Positions 23,563 to 34,700 of a DNA stretch of 64,000 bases are shown one piece after another. Position 1 is the first letter of the stretch; each line of letters starts with the position of its first letter. The DNA is from Lepas anatifera. Taxonomy: Eukaryota; Arthropoda; Thecostraca; Lepadidae. The notes beneath the pieces are model-generated. The model ran no database searches. It was given only the letters and a program-made list of their open reading frames with translations, and was not told the origin of the DNA. The position numbers and the translations under genes were made by a program. The stretch is from positions 558,001 through 622,000 of the forward strand of contig JAOTON010001907.1 of NCBI GenBank assembly GCA_034440635.1. The letters are read 5' to 3'.

Positions 23563-23625
23563 TATAAAAGAGGGCAGCTGAGTTCAGGATTTTTGTGCCC
23601 GACGCAGAACAGTTTTTGCACCGAG
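23563..23625 (+). promoter_or_regulatory. Candidate TATA promoter followed by a possible splice donor
   Basis: TATAAAAG at 23563-23570 lies about 23 bp before an initiator-like TTCAG at 23583-23587. GAG|GTAAAG at 23623-23631 could end a short non-coding first exon. The upstream region is GC-rich. Spacing is slightly short for a canonical TATA/Inr pair, and chance occurrence in 64 kb is quite possible. Confidence 0.22.
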
Positions 23626-23826
23626 GTAAAGAAAGCTTCCCCAGAAGAAAATTGTTTGTGTAAATTAGTGCTGAACACTTGATTGGGAAAATCCAGGAAT
23701 TGAATTGGGGGACACATCATTTTCATTTCCATCCTTGGTAACTGAAATTCCCCGCCTACTCTATGACAATTCCGTCCCACTTTTTTCCTGGCATGAAATG
23801 TTCTAACAATTACATAACCAAGCGTG

Positions 23827-23860
23827 AGTGTATGCGAACGACCTCACCTTCGCATACACT
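23827..23860. repeat. Perfect 12-bp-arm hairpin
   Basis: AGTGTATGCGAA (23827-23838), a 10-nt loop, then TTCGCATACACT (23849-23860). One further G-T pair can be added outside. It lies just before a CACTGGAGCG-starting repeat. Neither a terminator nor a known RNA can be assigned. Confidence 0.55.
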
Positions 23861-23869
23861 TATTATCTA

Positions 23870-24240
23870 CACTGGAGCGTACCCAGGGGGTGGGGGCAAG
23901 CGGGCTCAGGCTCCCCCAAGCGCTTTGGATCTAATGCGGCACTCCCAAACCCCTGCTGGGTGCGATGGCACTTGACATGGGTTTGGTAGACACAGTGGGC
24001 GCCCAATGCGCGCGTCGAGAGCAGGATGAGCCTTGACCTGGCTTCAAGTGCCAGTGATACTTTTACCTTGCTATTCCTGTACTTAGTGTACCACCCCTTC
24101 ACCCGAAGTGCCAGCCCCTGCACAATCGGTCGTGGGTGGTCGCGTCGTAAGGGCCCTCTTCAGCAGCAGTCAGTAACCTACAGCCTCTAATTGAAACATG
24201 CCGCCCCTAAATCAGCGCACCGTCCCACCCCCAAAAATTC
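23870..24240. repeat. Possible MITE-like unit with weak inverted ends
   Basis: The left end CACTGGAGCGTACCCAGGGG with a GGGGGTGGGGGC run has a loosely complementary partner near 24225-24257 (CCCACCCCCAAAAATTC then GCACGCCTGC). The match is imperfect and no target duplication was identified. Confidence 0.3.
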
Positions 24241-24996
24241 AGAGTGCACGCCTGCACTTGCATATTAAGGAATTTTGCTATTCGTGGTGTTTTTCTCAAA
24301 CAAAATGCGATGCCCGGCGGAAGCAAAGAAGCCGGAGCATTTCCGCACTAACGTGTATAGTTGGTCCCGATAAACAACTTAAGTCTTGCTTACACTTGCA
24401 CGTGTATCTACTCAATTCGGGCAAAACAAAACAAATAGTAATTTCAAACTGATTCCCGTATTTTGCAGATTGGGCATCAGTCACTCAGCAAAACGTGCCT
24501 TGGGAAAGCTAAAACCCTGGCTCAAATAGGTTATAGTTTTCTTTAATTGGTAAATGTTAATTTCTTCGACGAGTTTTCTGTTACCACATGCTGCTAAATA
24601 AAGTCTCAGGAAAATGACATAATATAAGTCACACCATTAATTACCTATCAAGGTTTGCCCGCAAATTCTGTGTCTGCCTTAATCTCATCATTAGCCCCAC
24701 GTAAATAATGATCAGGCCGCTCCAAACCAGGTCGACCAAAGGGCTTCTAATGGTATGCAGGTTTTTCAATGATCACAAGGGATAACAGATTTTGTGAGAA
24801 CACATAAGGTCAATGAACAACGTAATGTGCTCTACACTTAACAAGGATTACCTCAAAATCTGAATTTTTCATGATAAAAACGCAAATACATCTGACGCTT
24901 TTGATTACGCTGTTTTGGTTTAGCCTTAACACTACACACTACACTGTCGGCACTACACGGAGGCATGAAAAGCTTGGAAACCTTAAATCTTAAAAC
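24241..24996. other. Unique AT-rich sequence
   Basis: No gene or repeat recognised. Confidence 0.35.
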
Positions 24997-25146
24997 CAGA
25001 AGCGGATCCAGGAATTCATGGGGGGGGCTAGGGGGCTCTAGACTCACCCGCCAGTACCTCGGGCAGTCCCTCGCTTACGTATCAACTATGGATTCTCGGA
25101 AATTTGGGTGTCTTGAGCCCCCTAGCCCCCCTTGGATCCGCCACTG
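24997..25146. mobile_element. Short palindromic hAT-like MITE
   Basis: The ends are inverted: CAGAAGCGGATCCAGG on the left, and CCTTGGATCCGCCACTG on the right, the complement of a CAGTGGCGGATCCAAGG end. Inside, GGGGCTAGGGGGCTC pairs with GAGCCCCCTAGCCCC. The ends match the unit at 41064 that has an 8-bp target duplication, so the family is probably hAT. Here the flanking 8 bp are not a clear duplication. Confidence 0.6.
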
Positions 25147-26199
25147 TCTTTCACTATTCGTGTTGATGTATCACGCACTCTGGCACACTCACTTTGTTTT
25201 TACCTGGACACTTGCTTTAATCCTTACCGGTGTTACATGTGATTTTCATAATTGGAAAATGAAAATATTACCAAGTGTTTCTTCCATTTTAAGTGATATA
25301 TATTTTGGAGAGTCTGGCCATTCAGATGGTCCTAAACATAGTCAAACTTTTAACCATGGGGATCCTCAACCAGGTCCCGTCGAAATCTCCCACATTTGGT
25401 AGACTGAAACATTGACATTATGTGCCCCCACTGTTGGATACCTTTACCTGTCTTGCCACTGCCGGGAAACAGTTTATCCTGTCAGTTATGAGGATAATAA
25501 AGCCACCGATGGTTGACCCCGAGAACTCTTCTATTCTGGGCCGCCCGCACATGCACGTTTCCCATCTGAACAATAGATAACCAAACATCAGTACGTCGAC
25601 AAGTCCGGCTCATTTTCTGGAGTGGGTCTTCTGCATTGTATTCAACAAGCGTGAGCTTACCAGCAAGGGGCTAACTTGAGCAAAAAGGTGTTTCAGAATG
25701 TCAGGTGTTCGAACCCCTTTCATAGCCCACTGCTTGAAGGTGCTCCCGGCTTTGATCAGTCGTGATTTGATTGGAATTATTGATATCAATTTAGCCGCTG
25801 GTGCTAGTGCCAGTCAATAGTATTAAATACACGGCAGAAAATTAAGAGACTCGCTGCTCAAAATTTACAGATAATAAGTTAACCACAGTGCATAAGATGA
25901 TATCAAAGGTTAAAACATGCCGATTGAGAAATCCACTGGTAAAAAAACCCAGAGGTCATAATATTCACAGATGAAGTATTCAAAACCAGCTCGATAGCAA
26001 AAGCAACCTTCTACGGGCCCCTCAATGATTTCCCGAACTATGCTGGCAAGACTGGGCTTTTTCTGACCTTTAAAATACACAATCGCCCTTACAAACTTCA
26101 AACGGAGGTCGATATTTCGAAGAAGTTGAAACAACCGACAAACTCTACCACACATACAGCCCAGCGAATCATTTTCTTGAGAAATTCGCCCGCTCCGAA
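25147..26199. other. Unique non-coding sequence
   Basis: A lone B-box-like word GTGTTCGAACC at about 25707 could mark an old tRNA-derived SINE, but no A-box or boundary supports it. No gene recognised. Confidence 0.3.
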
Positions 26200-26720
26200 A
26201 AAGTGATCGGCGTCTTATGGCGGCTGTCTGCGTGCGCGGGACAGGGCGCCTCCTTCCTGTCGGCCTCAGCCGTCGCGGGCACAAAAACCGACGAGCCGCG
26301 GGCAGACCCGGTCGGCGGGTGTCGGCTCAATATCAGACGGAGAATGCCGATCGTCGGACACGGCGGCTGCTGCAGATCGACAGCTCGGGAGATCGACCAG
26401 TCGGCTCCGATGTCGTGCCGCAGGTCACCAGCCAACTCCGTTCATCGCCCCGGGCCGTCCGTGGGTCACGGGAGGACGTTAACGATCAACTAGGGCGGGC
26501 TTGGCAAGAGATTGCCACATGTTCCGCTGTGGCGGCCGCCCTGGAACGGGGCCTGATCCAGATCGGCTTAGATCGAGCGATTTTATCGGAGAATGCTGGA
26601 GATCTGCGTTGGTTGGGTCGGATCAGATATCGGACGAGGTCGTCACAGCTGGACAGGGGCCGTCAGTGCAGTCCGGGGCTCTCGGGAAGCGACAGCCAGC
26701 ATCGGGGTCATGCGTGGTAA
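26200..26720. other. CpG-rich block
   Basis: GC-rich segment with overlapping Arg/Ser-rich frames on both strands (for example 26217-26720 plus, 167 codons). GATCGNC-like words recur irregularly (26390-26650). No conserved domain recognised. Confidence 0.3.
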
Positions 26721-28599
26721 AAAGAGCTAATCTGGATCCCAAAGGGTTGATTGGATTCACGGGTCTACTCGAACATGGGAGCGAATCAGAGATTACATTT
26801 CACGTTCAAGACCTTGTTCTTATTTTGTGGTCGGGGCTAAAAAGTGCACCCGAAATATAAAGATTGTTATGCAAGCCCAATACAAAAATATGTGTGCATT
26901 AAGCACAATGCTGCGATACACGTCAGTCGTACCCAATACAAGAGTTTCAGGTCCGTATTCCACTCCGTGAATGCCTCCAAGTAGGTGCAAAAATAGGATG
27001 ATCGTGTCTTGTCAAATTCGGCCATAAAACTAGCTCACATATGCCTACTTCAGCTTCAGACAGTGACCAGCACACACTGACACGTATTTATCGCACTGAC
27101 ATTTACATCATACAACAGGGTAGCTAAAAAGGGAAGCTCAAATGCCCGATACGGATAGGCGGTGCTCACCACACACGGTCACGTGTTCCATATATTCAGG
27201 GCGTGCGGGCAGACTCAGCCGTCCAAATACCCGTGAGAGGAATATAAATCCAATCATTTTCCTGTCAGGATACACTGTGCATATCAATGGCTGGCAGCAT
27301 AAAGTCTTATCAAAACCATTATCGAACATCAAACGCCGAAGGTAGAAACAGACAGCACTATGTTTATCTTGTTACATGTTCTATTTCTATGGCTGGCTTG
27401 TAACGTTCAGTGTTTTACATACCAGCAGGGGTGTGGAGGGGCTCAGGCACCCTCAATGAATGGTCCAGTTAGTGCTGAAATATTCTTTAAATTGCGTTGT
27501 TTTTCATTGTCAGAGTTTTGAATTGGATGTTCCGAGTTTAGGAGGTTGAGGGCTAAAAAACAATTATCTCCTTTTAAATGGTTGTTATTGGCATTGTTTC
27601 AAATTCCTGCACCCCAAATGATTTTCGAAACCTCATGCCCCTGCATACTAGGCGGTAAATTATTTTGGTGTCTATCCGCAATACTTCAGAACACTGTAGC
27701 AATTTTAGTATGATTTCTTCTACGCGAAAAGTTATAAATTCCCTGCTCCTCTCACTTCTTCCTGGTGGCAGCGCCGATGTGTAAAACGAACAAAGTTGAA
27801 CCCAAGCTCTGCCAAAAAAAGCGATGACATCAGCTACCATCTGAATAATAATTGTTGGGGGAACAACGCACCCACTGCCAAGGTTGTACACCGCTGTCCA
27901 CCTGCCCTGTTGGGCGGGTTTGTAGGGATCGGGCCGTGCTTACTCAGGGAACCCGCCGGACCTTGAACTTGTGGCTCAGGATACAGGAGAGCTCCCGTCT
28001 CCGGGTAACGGACCTGTTACCGTGCGCGTCAGAGCGCGGCAAGACATTTTTAGGTACATACAAACTGGGGGGCTATTTTCGGTCCCCAGACCCTCCTCAG
28101 GTCCCAGGCCCGTCGGAGTTTCCTCCACTGAAAACCTGTGCCTTTCTGGTGCCTGAAAACTGAAGGCCTGTTCTCTCTCGGAAAATGGCCTTTGTGCACT
28201 ATGCAAAAGGGCTAAGTTTTCACAGGAAATCGGTTTTCAAGGCTAAATTCTAGGTTTTCAAAACTAAATTTTGTCGCGGTGCACCAATACCCACATCCTG
28301 GAGAGGAGGGGGAAACGATACTTTAGGAGGCACCGTGACCATTTCATTAGGCGGCAAGGTTCGATGGGGGTAAATATCTCCCCCCTCCTGGTACTGCCTG
28401 TGCTCACGAAACTACTGCAGAGCCTACACCGTATCCAGGGCGCCCACTTGCAGCAATTCCGTTGTCGCTATCGCTCACAAAACACTCAATTTTCTGCGGA
28501 AACCAAGTCGCAGACCCTGGGTTTATTTCTGGCAGGCTATCACAGTTTCTCTGCAGTCCCCACTCAGGGCTCTAATTTGGTACGGAACGTTTGAATTAT
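26721..28599. other. Unique non-coding sequence
   Basis: No recognisable gene; short frames only. Confidence 0.35.
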
Positions 28600-28890
28600 C
28601 AGGGCGCGTTTTCCACGCCTGCTGCGCCATCTGTCGCCGCCGCGCCGCTGCTGTCTCACATCCATCACACGCCGCGACGAAAGCGGCGCGTCCTATCGCT
28701 GTCGCGTCCGACCGGCCGTGACGTCAGCGCCGCCGCGCCGAAAACGTGTGCGGCGCCGTTGGTGGCGCGGCGACCGTGACCGCGGCGGATGCGGCGCGCT
28801 GCAGACAGTCGGAGAACAGACAAGGGTGTTCCGGTCGCAACCTCGCGACCCCCGCTAACCACAGTCGTGCCAGCTCAGCTCCGGTCGGGT
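28600..28890. other. CpG-island-like patch
   Basis: Very CpG-dense segment of about 290 bp with a sharp composition change at both borders. No coding frame convincing. Confidence 0.35.
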
Positions 28891-31293
28891 TTCACGCGTG
28901 GGTTCTATGGCACACCTTTTCATATGGTGAGTTCAGATGTTCTTCTGTGTGTTTTTTCACCTCTGCCAGGCACAGCTGACGGAAACCACGTGGAAAACTA
29001 TTCAAGCGGTTAATGGGCACGGTGGTCGATGCACAGCGGAACAAATGGGGAATACAAAATATACGGGGCGCTGCATAAGGATATAGGCACGCTTTGAAAT
29101 TGACTATCGAATGGATGTAATTGTCTGTTTCACGAAAGCACGCGGGTAAGGAGATTTTTCGAGTAAATAGCAGCCAGCAGAGGGATTGCCGTCGGACTGG
29201 GATAAGGGGAGCGCCCCCACTTTTGCCAAACGAATTTTCTAACCCAGCTGAGTTCACACAGAATTTAAACATGTTATCACCAGGATGAGCGGAAAGGTAC
29301 AAGAAGCTTAAATTCAAAGAGTCTTTAGCTGGGGATAATTTTGTCTCAGCCAAGAGAAGGTTTCATTTCCGCGTTGTTTTCACTAGATCAGCGCAAATGG
29401 TCTTTAGCGGAATTTTTCCCTCCTCGAAACAATCAGATGAAATGCCTCGAGTTGAAGACGAGAAAAGTGGCTTTACATGTCTAGTTGTTATCAAAAGAAA
29501 AAGATTAAAGAGTACCGCAGGATTAGCGCCAAGCCTTTTGCCTCCTTCAAATGTTCAAGTGCCTCCTCTGGCTATAATAGTTAATACCCAAGTGCCGTGA
29601 CAGTGTACTATTCAAGTGTTTTTTTTAAGAGTATCTTATCGAAGTTTGATACTGAAGCACCTAAGCCTCATTATACAATAAGTGCTACAAGAGGCAAAGA
29701 GCCAACTTATATCTGAAAATGTTTATCGTACTCCGAATGTGTTGAAATTACTTGAAACTGGTGAGGGCGATATATTACGTCTCATATCATTGGTGATTTG
29801 TATTAACTGTGTTTTCAGTGTCTTTCAACATATTGGCATTCCATACGTAATGTATGATACACCATATATTACGCAAAAGATGATACACCTACATAATCCA
29901 GGAGCTGTTAAACCGGTCAAACCTATATGTGCTTAAACTTTGTATTCAACCGTATTCATACTTCACACATAGATACATCATCAACACCAGACCTTCTCAT
30001 TACTGGAACCCTGGCAGTGGCACTTGGGTATCAATCACGGCATGGCGACCAAATTCGTGCCAATTTTTTTGGCAAAAACCGTGTAAATTGTAGCGTCCAT
30101 GACCCAGTTTAATAAGACTTGTAGAAAAGCGGCGTAACATACAGCAACTGCAGCTTCCTTTTAATTCCACTAAATCTGTCACATTTTCCTGTCATCTGGA
30201 AACGAGGTCACTTTACCGTCATTGCCGTGTCTCTTTGGGGAATAAGAAGCCCTGATTAACATATTGCCGAAACGTTTTGAATTGCATCACATTATGCTTC
30301 ATATCATTCAGCCAGTATTACCAAGATCAAGGTAACACTTGTTCACACATTATCCGTGTTACTCTGCTCCGCCAACCTAGCTCTATCAATCCCGAGGGAA
30401 TTTCGGGCCCGGAGCTTTTAATTTACTTGAAAAATAATTCGTCTTTAAAGTGGTCTCTAAAGCAATTATACGTGTTTTGGGTTTAACTGAAACATTACCT
30501 TAGGAGCGTATTCAAAAATGTATCTTTGTCTACAACAAAATACAACCTTAAGAACACTGTATGCTTGGAAGGGCTTAGTTGTCCACTTTCGGCTAATACA
30601 TTGGATAGGTATGTAAAAACAGTTTGGGGCGCTTTAAATCAGCCCCAGCTTGAAGACACATTGGACGAGACAAATTTGTTTTCGGGAATCATAGGCTGTC
30701 TTGCTCTGACCTAGTCCCTATGGCCAAATCTACCAATCCACTCCATCAAGGGCTATTTCCCCAGCACTACAGCGTGGTCTGTTCTAAAGTGCTGGTGAAA
30801 TAGCACTTTGAGGACTCAATGACTCCATTATTATCCTGATCGGCAGTCCAATCCGGATCAATTTTTGGTCATTGAAACTAAGCTTACGTGTGGGGAAAAT
30901 TAACATCTAAAATAGGTACGTATAGTACAATAAAAATATATATTTCCGCTTTTTCCAATACAGAGTAACAGCATATACATGTCTCATCGAATCCCCAGCA
31001 TTCCAACCCCTCCCTACCCTTTACCGCATCAATCGCAAGAGAAAAGGAGATATCTTGAGAAGAAGAAACGTAGCTGTCGGGGGAGAGCGTGCGCCCCGAA
31101 CGCGATCGATCTGGCCGAATACGTATGTATGTACATTCTTCAGCTGACTACCAACGGGACACACACCGGTCCCCACCAAGCAGCCCTTCTTTCCATTAAA
31201 CACCGAGAATATGTTCAAATGCCGTGATTAAAGGGGATTTGACACCTTTAACATGGAGTTTGATATGAGACATCCACGTGATAGAGCATACTA
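28891..31293. other. Unique non-coding sequence
   Basis: No gene recognised. A minus frame of 153 codons at 28892-29353 has no family resemblance. Confidence 0.35.
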
Positions 31294-31963
31294 AAAACCT
31301 CCAGACTGATTATTCACTAGTGCCAGAACTCGCCGCTTGCACGGGAATAGTGTGTATTTTAAAACCTCCAGACTGATTATTCACTAGTGCCAGAACTCGC
31401 CGCTTGCAGGGGAATAGTGTGTATTTTAAAACCTCCAGACTGATGATTCACTAGTGCCAGAACTCGCCGCTTGCAGGGGAATAGTGTGTATTTTAAAACC
31501 TCCAGACTGATTATTCACTAGTGCCAGAACTCGCCGCTTGCAGGGAAATAGTGTGTATTTTAAAACCTCCAGACTGAGGATTCACTAGTGCCAGAACTCG
31601 CCGCTTGCACGGGAATAGTGTGTATTTTAAAACCTCCAGACTGATTATTCACTAGTGCCAGAACTCGCCGCTTGCAGGGGAATAGTGTGTATTTTAAAAC
31701 CTCCAGACTGAGGATTCACTGGTGCCAGAACTCGCCGCTTGCAGGGGAATAGTGTGTATTTTAAAACCTCCAGACTGATTATTCACTAGTGCCAGAACTC
31801 GCCGCTTGCACGGGAATAGTGTGTATTTTAAAACCTCCAGACTGATTATTCACTAGTGCCAGAACTCGCCGCTTGCAGGGGAATAGTGTGTATTTTAAAA
31901 CCTCCAGACTGATGCTTCATTAGTGCCAGAACTCGCCGCTTGCACGGGAATAGTGTGTATTTA
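31294..31963. repeat. 67-bp satellite, ten head-to-tail copies
   Basis: Unit starts (AAAACCTCCAGACTG) fall at 31294, 31361, 31428, 31495, 31562, 31629, 31696, 31763, 31830 and 31897, exactly 67 bp apart. Copies differ by few bases (for example GATTATTCA/GAGGATTCA and GCACGGG/GCAGGGG), indicating recent expansion or homogenisation. The last copy diverges at its end and is followed within about 95 bp by the second TTAA element. Confidence 0.97.
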
Positions 31964-32059
31964 GAGTGGAATCCAGCCCCAGCGGGGTCGCTGCCATGCC
32001 CCTGCCATGCCCCTGCCCCCTCCCCCGCCCAGTATTACGCAGCGACACTTCGCCCTTAA

Positions 32060-32962
32060 CCTCCCCACCGGGGTCCGGCGCCACCTTCCCCCACCCATCG
32101 ATGCCCCTCTAACTCCGAAAATATGGGCGTTAGCGCAAATCTGCAAAAGCAATGAAAGCTCGCGTGAATTCAGTAAGAAATTACTTCGCATGTTTTAGTG
32201 CTCAGGTCAATGTTTGACCTGAGGTCAAATTAGGTCAAGTTTGGCTATTTTCACTCAAATATGCAATGATTAAGCAAACTGGGCATAACTCTTATGTCAT
32301 TAGAGCTATTGAGGCCTGGTAAGTACATTTGATAGCAATTGCCAGTACTTTTTCCGCTATGTGAACGTAAAGACCTCCCGCCAGTGTTTGACCGCCAGAG
32401 GTCACCTTTGACCTAATATGACCTAGGTCACGAAAGGTAAGTGACCTTGCCGTATATCAAATGAAAGCAGTGACAAGACAAACACGATAGTGTTTGTTTT
32501 ACCGCTCTAGCTCAATTAGGTCAAAAGTTATTGTCAAAATATTGTTTTGACCTCTGGTGACTTGGATGACCTTGAAGAGTGTCCAAAACGTTGTTCTGAG
32601 CAGTCTGATATTTGCAATATTTTTGTGGCTTTTATATCATGAAATAACTTTTCCCATGCTTTTCCAATGGGAGAGTTCCTCGTACCTGACCTCAGGCACG
32701 AAATCAAAAATCCCGATATAACCTTGTAGACCCTGGAGGGGTCATGAAGTGGAAGTTTCAAATCGATCGACTTTGAAATGTAGCTCTTACAGAGCTCTAA
32801 AGGTGAAGGAGGTGACCTTGGTTGACCTCGTCTGGTGACCTGACCTTGGTGACCCGGTAAAAATTTCAGGGATGATGGAAAATGATGCAGAGGAGGCCCT
32901 CAACCGCGGTGCTGCGCCTCGTTTTTCTGCTATCCCGAAAAACCTTAGGCCATCACCCGAGG
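32060..32962 (-). mobile_element. Non-autonomous piggyBac-type element, copy 2
   Basis: A 903-bp element between perfect TTAA sites (32056-32059 and 32963-32966), with ends starting CCTC on each strand. Its reverse complement aligns over almost its full length with copy 1, sharing the GGATAGCAGAAAAACGA end region, the AAGTCGATCGATTTGAAAC-like block, ATTTGATATACGGCAAGGTC and GCATATTTGAGTGAAAATAG. It holds about 19 GGTCA/TGACC words and lacks the internal duplication of copy 1. No transposase frame. The two ends are more diverged from each other than in copy 1. Confidence 0.75.
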
Positions 32963-33342
32963 TTAAGCTATCCTCATTTCAGGTTATAGTTCAAAACAGG
33001 CAAAACAAAAAAATTATCAATCAGAACTGATGGTATCTTTGCAACCGTTTTGAAGAAGCTTGCACGGGCAGCCTTAATAACATTTGTACTTGAGCACAAT
33101 GCCTGAAAAAAACAGTTTCAATCTTTTACCTACGCAGGTATTCATGAATAATAATGTTCACAGTCACCTCATTCCACGCAACAAGAAAATGCGGGCAAAA
33201 AGAAAGCTTCTTTGGCTACATAATCAGCCCGAAGCCTGACTGCGGCCGGGTGAGAACGCCCATTCCACCCGTGTCACGTGTCACAGGCGTGGGCGATACT
33301 CGCCCCGCAGCCTGTACACCCTTATGTACTGCACGCCCTGTT

Positions 33343-33615
33343 TTGAAACCGGAGGAGGTCGCGACACCGATAGAGTGAAGGAGACAGGAGACGGCCGTGG
33401 TAGCGACAGAGTGAAGGAGACAGGAGGCGGCCGCGGTAATGACAGAGTGAAGGAGACACGAGGCGGCCATGGCAGCGAAAGAGTGAAGGAGACAGGAGGC
33501 TGCCGTGGGAGCGACAGAACGAAGGAGACAGGAGGCGGCATTCCTAGCCACAGAGCGAAGGAGACATGAGGCGGCAGTGGTAGCGACAGAACGAAGGAGA
33601 CAGGAGGCGGCAGTC
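33343..33615. repeat. 36-bp minisatellite, seven units
   Basis: GAGTGAAGGAGACAGGAG-type units recur at 33373, 33409, 33445, 33481, 33517, 33553 and 33589. The period is a multiple of three, so one plus frame encodes a 12-residue repeat (RVKETGGGRGSD-like) and minus frames are open too. A short coding VNTR cannot be excluded, but nothing around it looks like an exon. Confidence 0.9.
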
Positions 33616-34369
33616 GAAACTCCGCCCCTTCTCCCACAGGCAAGAAAATAAGGGACACTAGTTATAGCAGCCGGCTCAGTATTTCCTACAGAGCCATTAT
33701 CTTACGAACACGGCTATTTGGAGACATGCTAGGCGCTCTAAAACCCCAATACACACTGTAGACATGCTGAGACTATCTTGCATGCCTCCTCTACTAAGCC
33801 CTATCTTAAAAGGCTCGGATGCTGGTATCTGAGTATTACACAATAAGCTGCACCTAATTTTAGCATGGCCACGTTTCTGGGACATCGGACCTTGTTTGTT
33901 TCGCCGTGGGATGCCAGCTTAGCTACCGTTGCGTCCCTAGAGAACACTTTCTTTAACAAGGGGATGCCAAAACAGGGAGTTCTCCGGTCAGCTAGCGGTG
34001 GAGCTAGACTGGTGGAATAAGTGACAGCATGGTCGAAAATCGTGAAAAACATTATTTTAACCGGAGAAACATAGCGAGTTTAGGTGGTAAATGGGTATCC
34101 CCCTTCACCCGGATCCATCGGTACACCTATTCTACCCCAGACTTTACGAGATCTCTTCCGATCCAACGTTGTCTGTTATGTTTTAGCCATCATTGCCAGA
34201 AATAAACCCCAGAAACTTGGGATAAAAAGCAGCAAACAGTAAAAATCAAATAAAAATTAACATAAAGAATAAATATATACCTAACAAATACAAAAAACTA
34301 GCATAACATACATGTGTGAGCGCGTGCAAAACACTGGCCAAATTACTCCAATGCCTCTGCATAAACACT
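33616..34369. other. Unique non-coding sequence
   Basis: No gene recognised; A-rich at 34190-34310. Confidence 0.35.
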
Positions 34370-34700
34370 GCAGCGCCGGCCGGTCGCGTCAGCGAAGCCG
34401 ACGCCTCACGAGCCGGCGGCACGCATCACGAGCGTTCGTGAGCCATCACGCAAGCAGGCGTGACCCGGCGGGCCACCGGGCGCGAGTGATGGCTCTCCCG
34501 TGCCGTCCCAGACCCCCGCCGGCGCCGAGCGTGGCTCTGCCATTACCACGCCGGCACGACGCCTGTCGAATTCTGTCGATGCACGGAAAAGTCTCCTCCG
34601 GAGGTGGGCTGCCGGCGAGCTGGAGTGCTGTTGGCTTGCCGTTGGTAGAAGAGAGGAGACGGCACGAGCGGAGAGCGCTCTCAATGGTGAGCTTGGCAGG
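34370..34700. other. CpG-island-like patch
   Basis: CpG-dense segment with open frames on both strands. No conserved domain recognised. Confidence 0.35.

Noticed and set aside
31294..31963. Repeat with unique spacers
   Set aside because: The full 67 bp is repeated in each copy, so there are no variable spacers. It is a plain tandem satellite.
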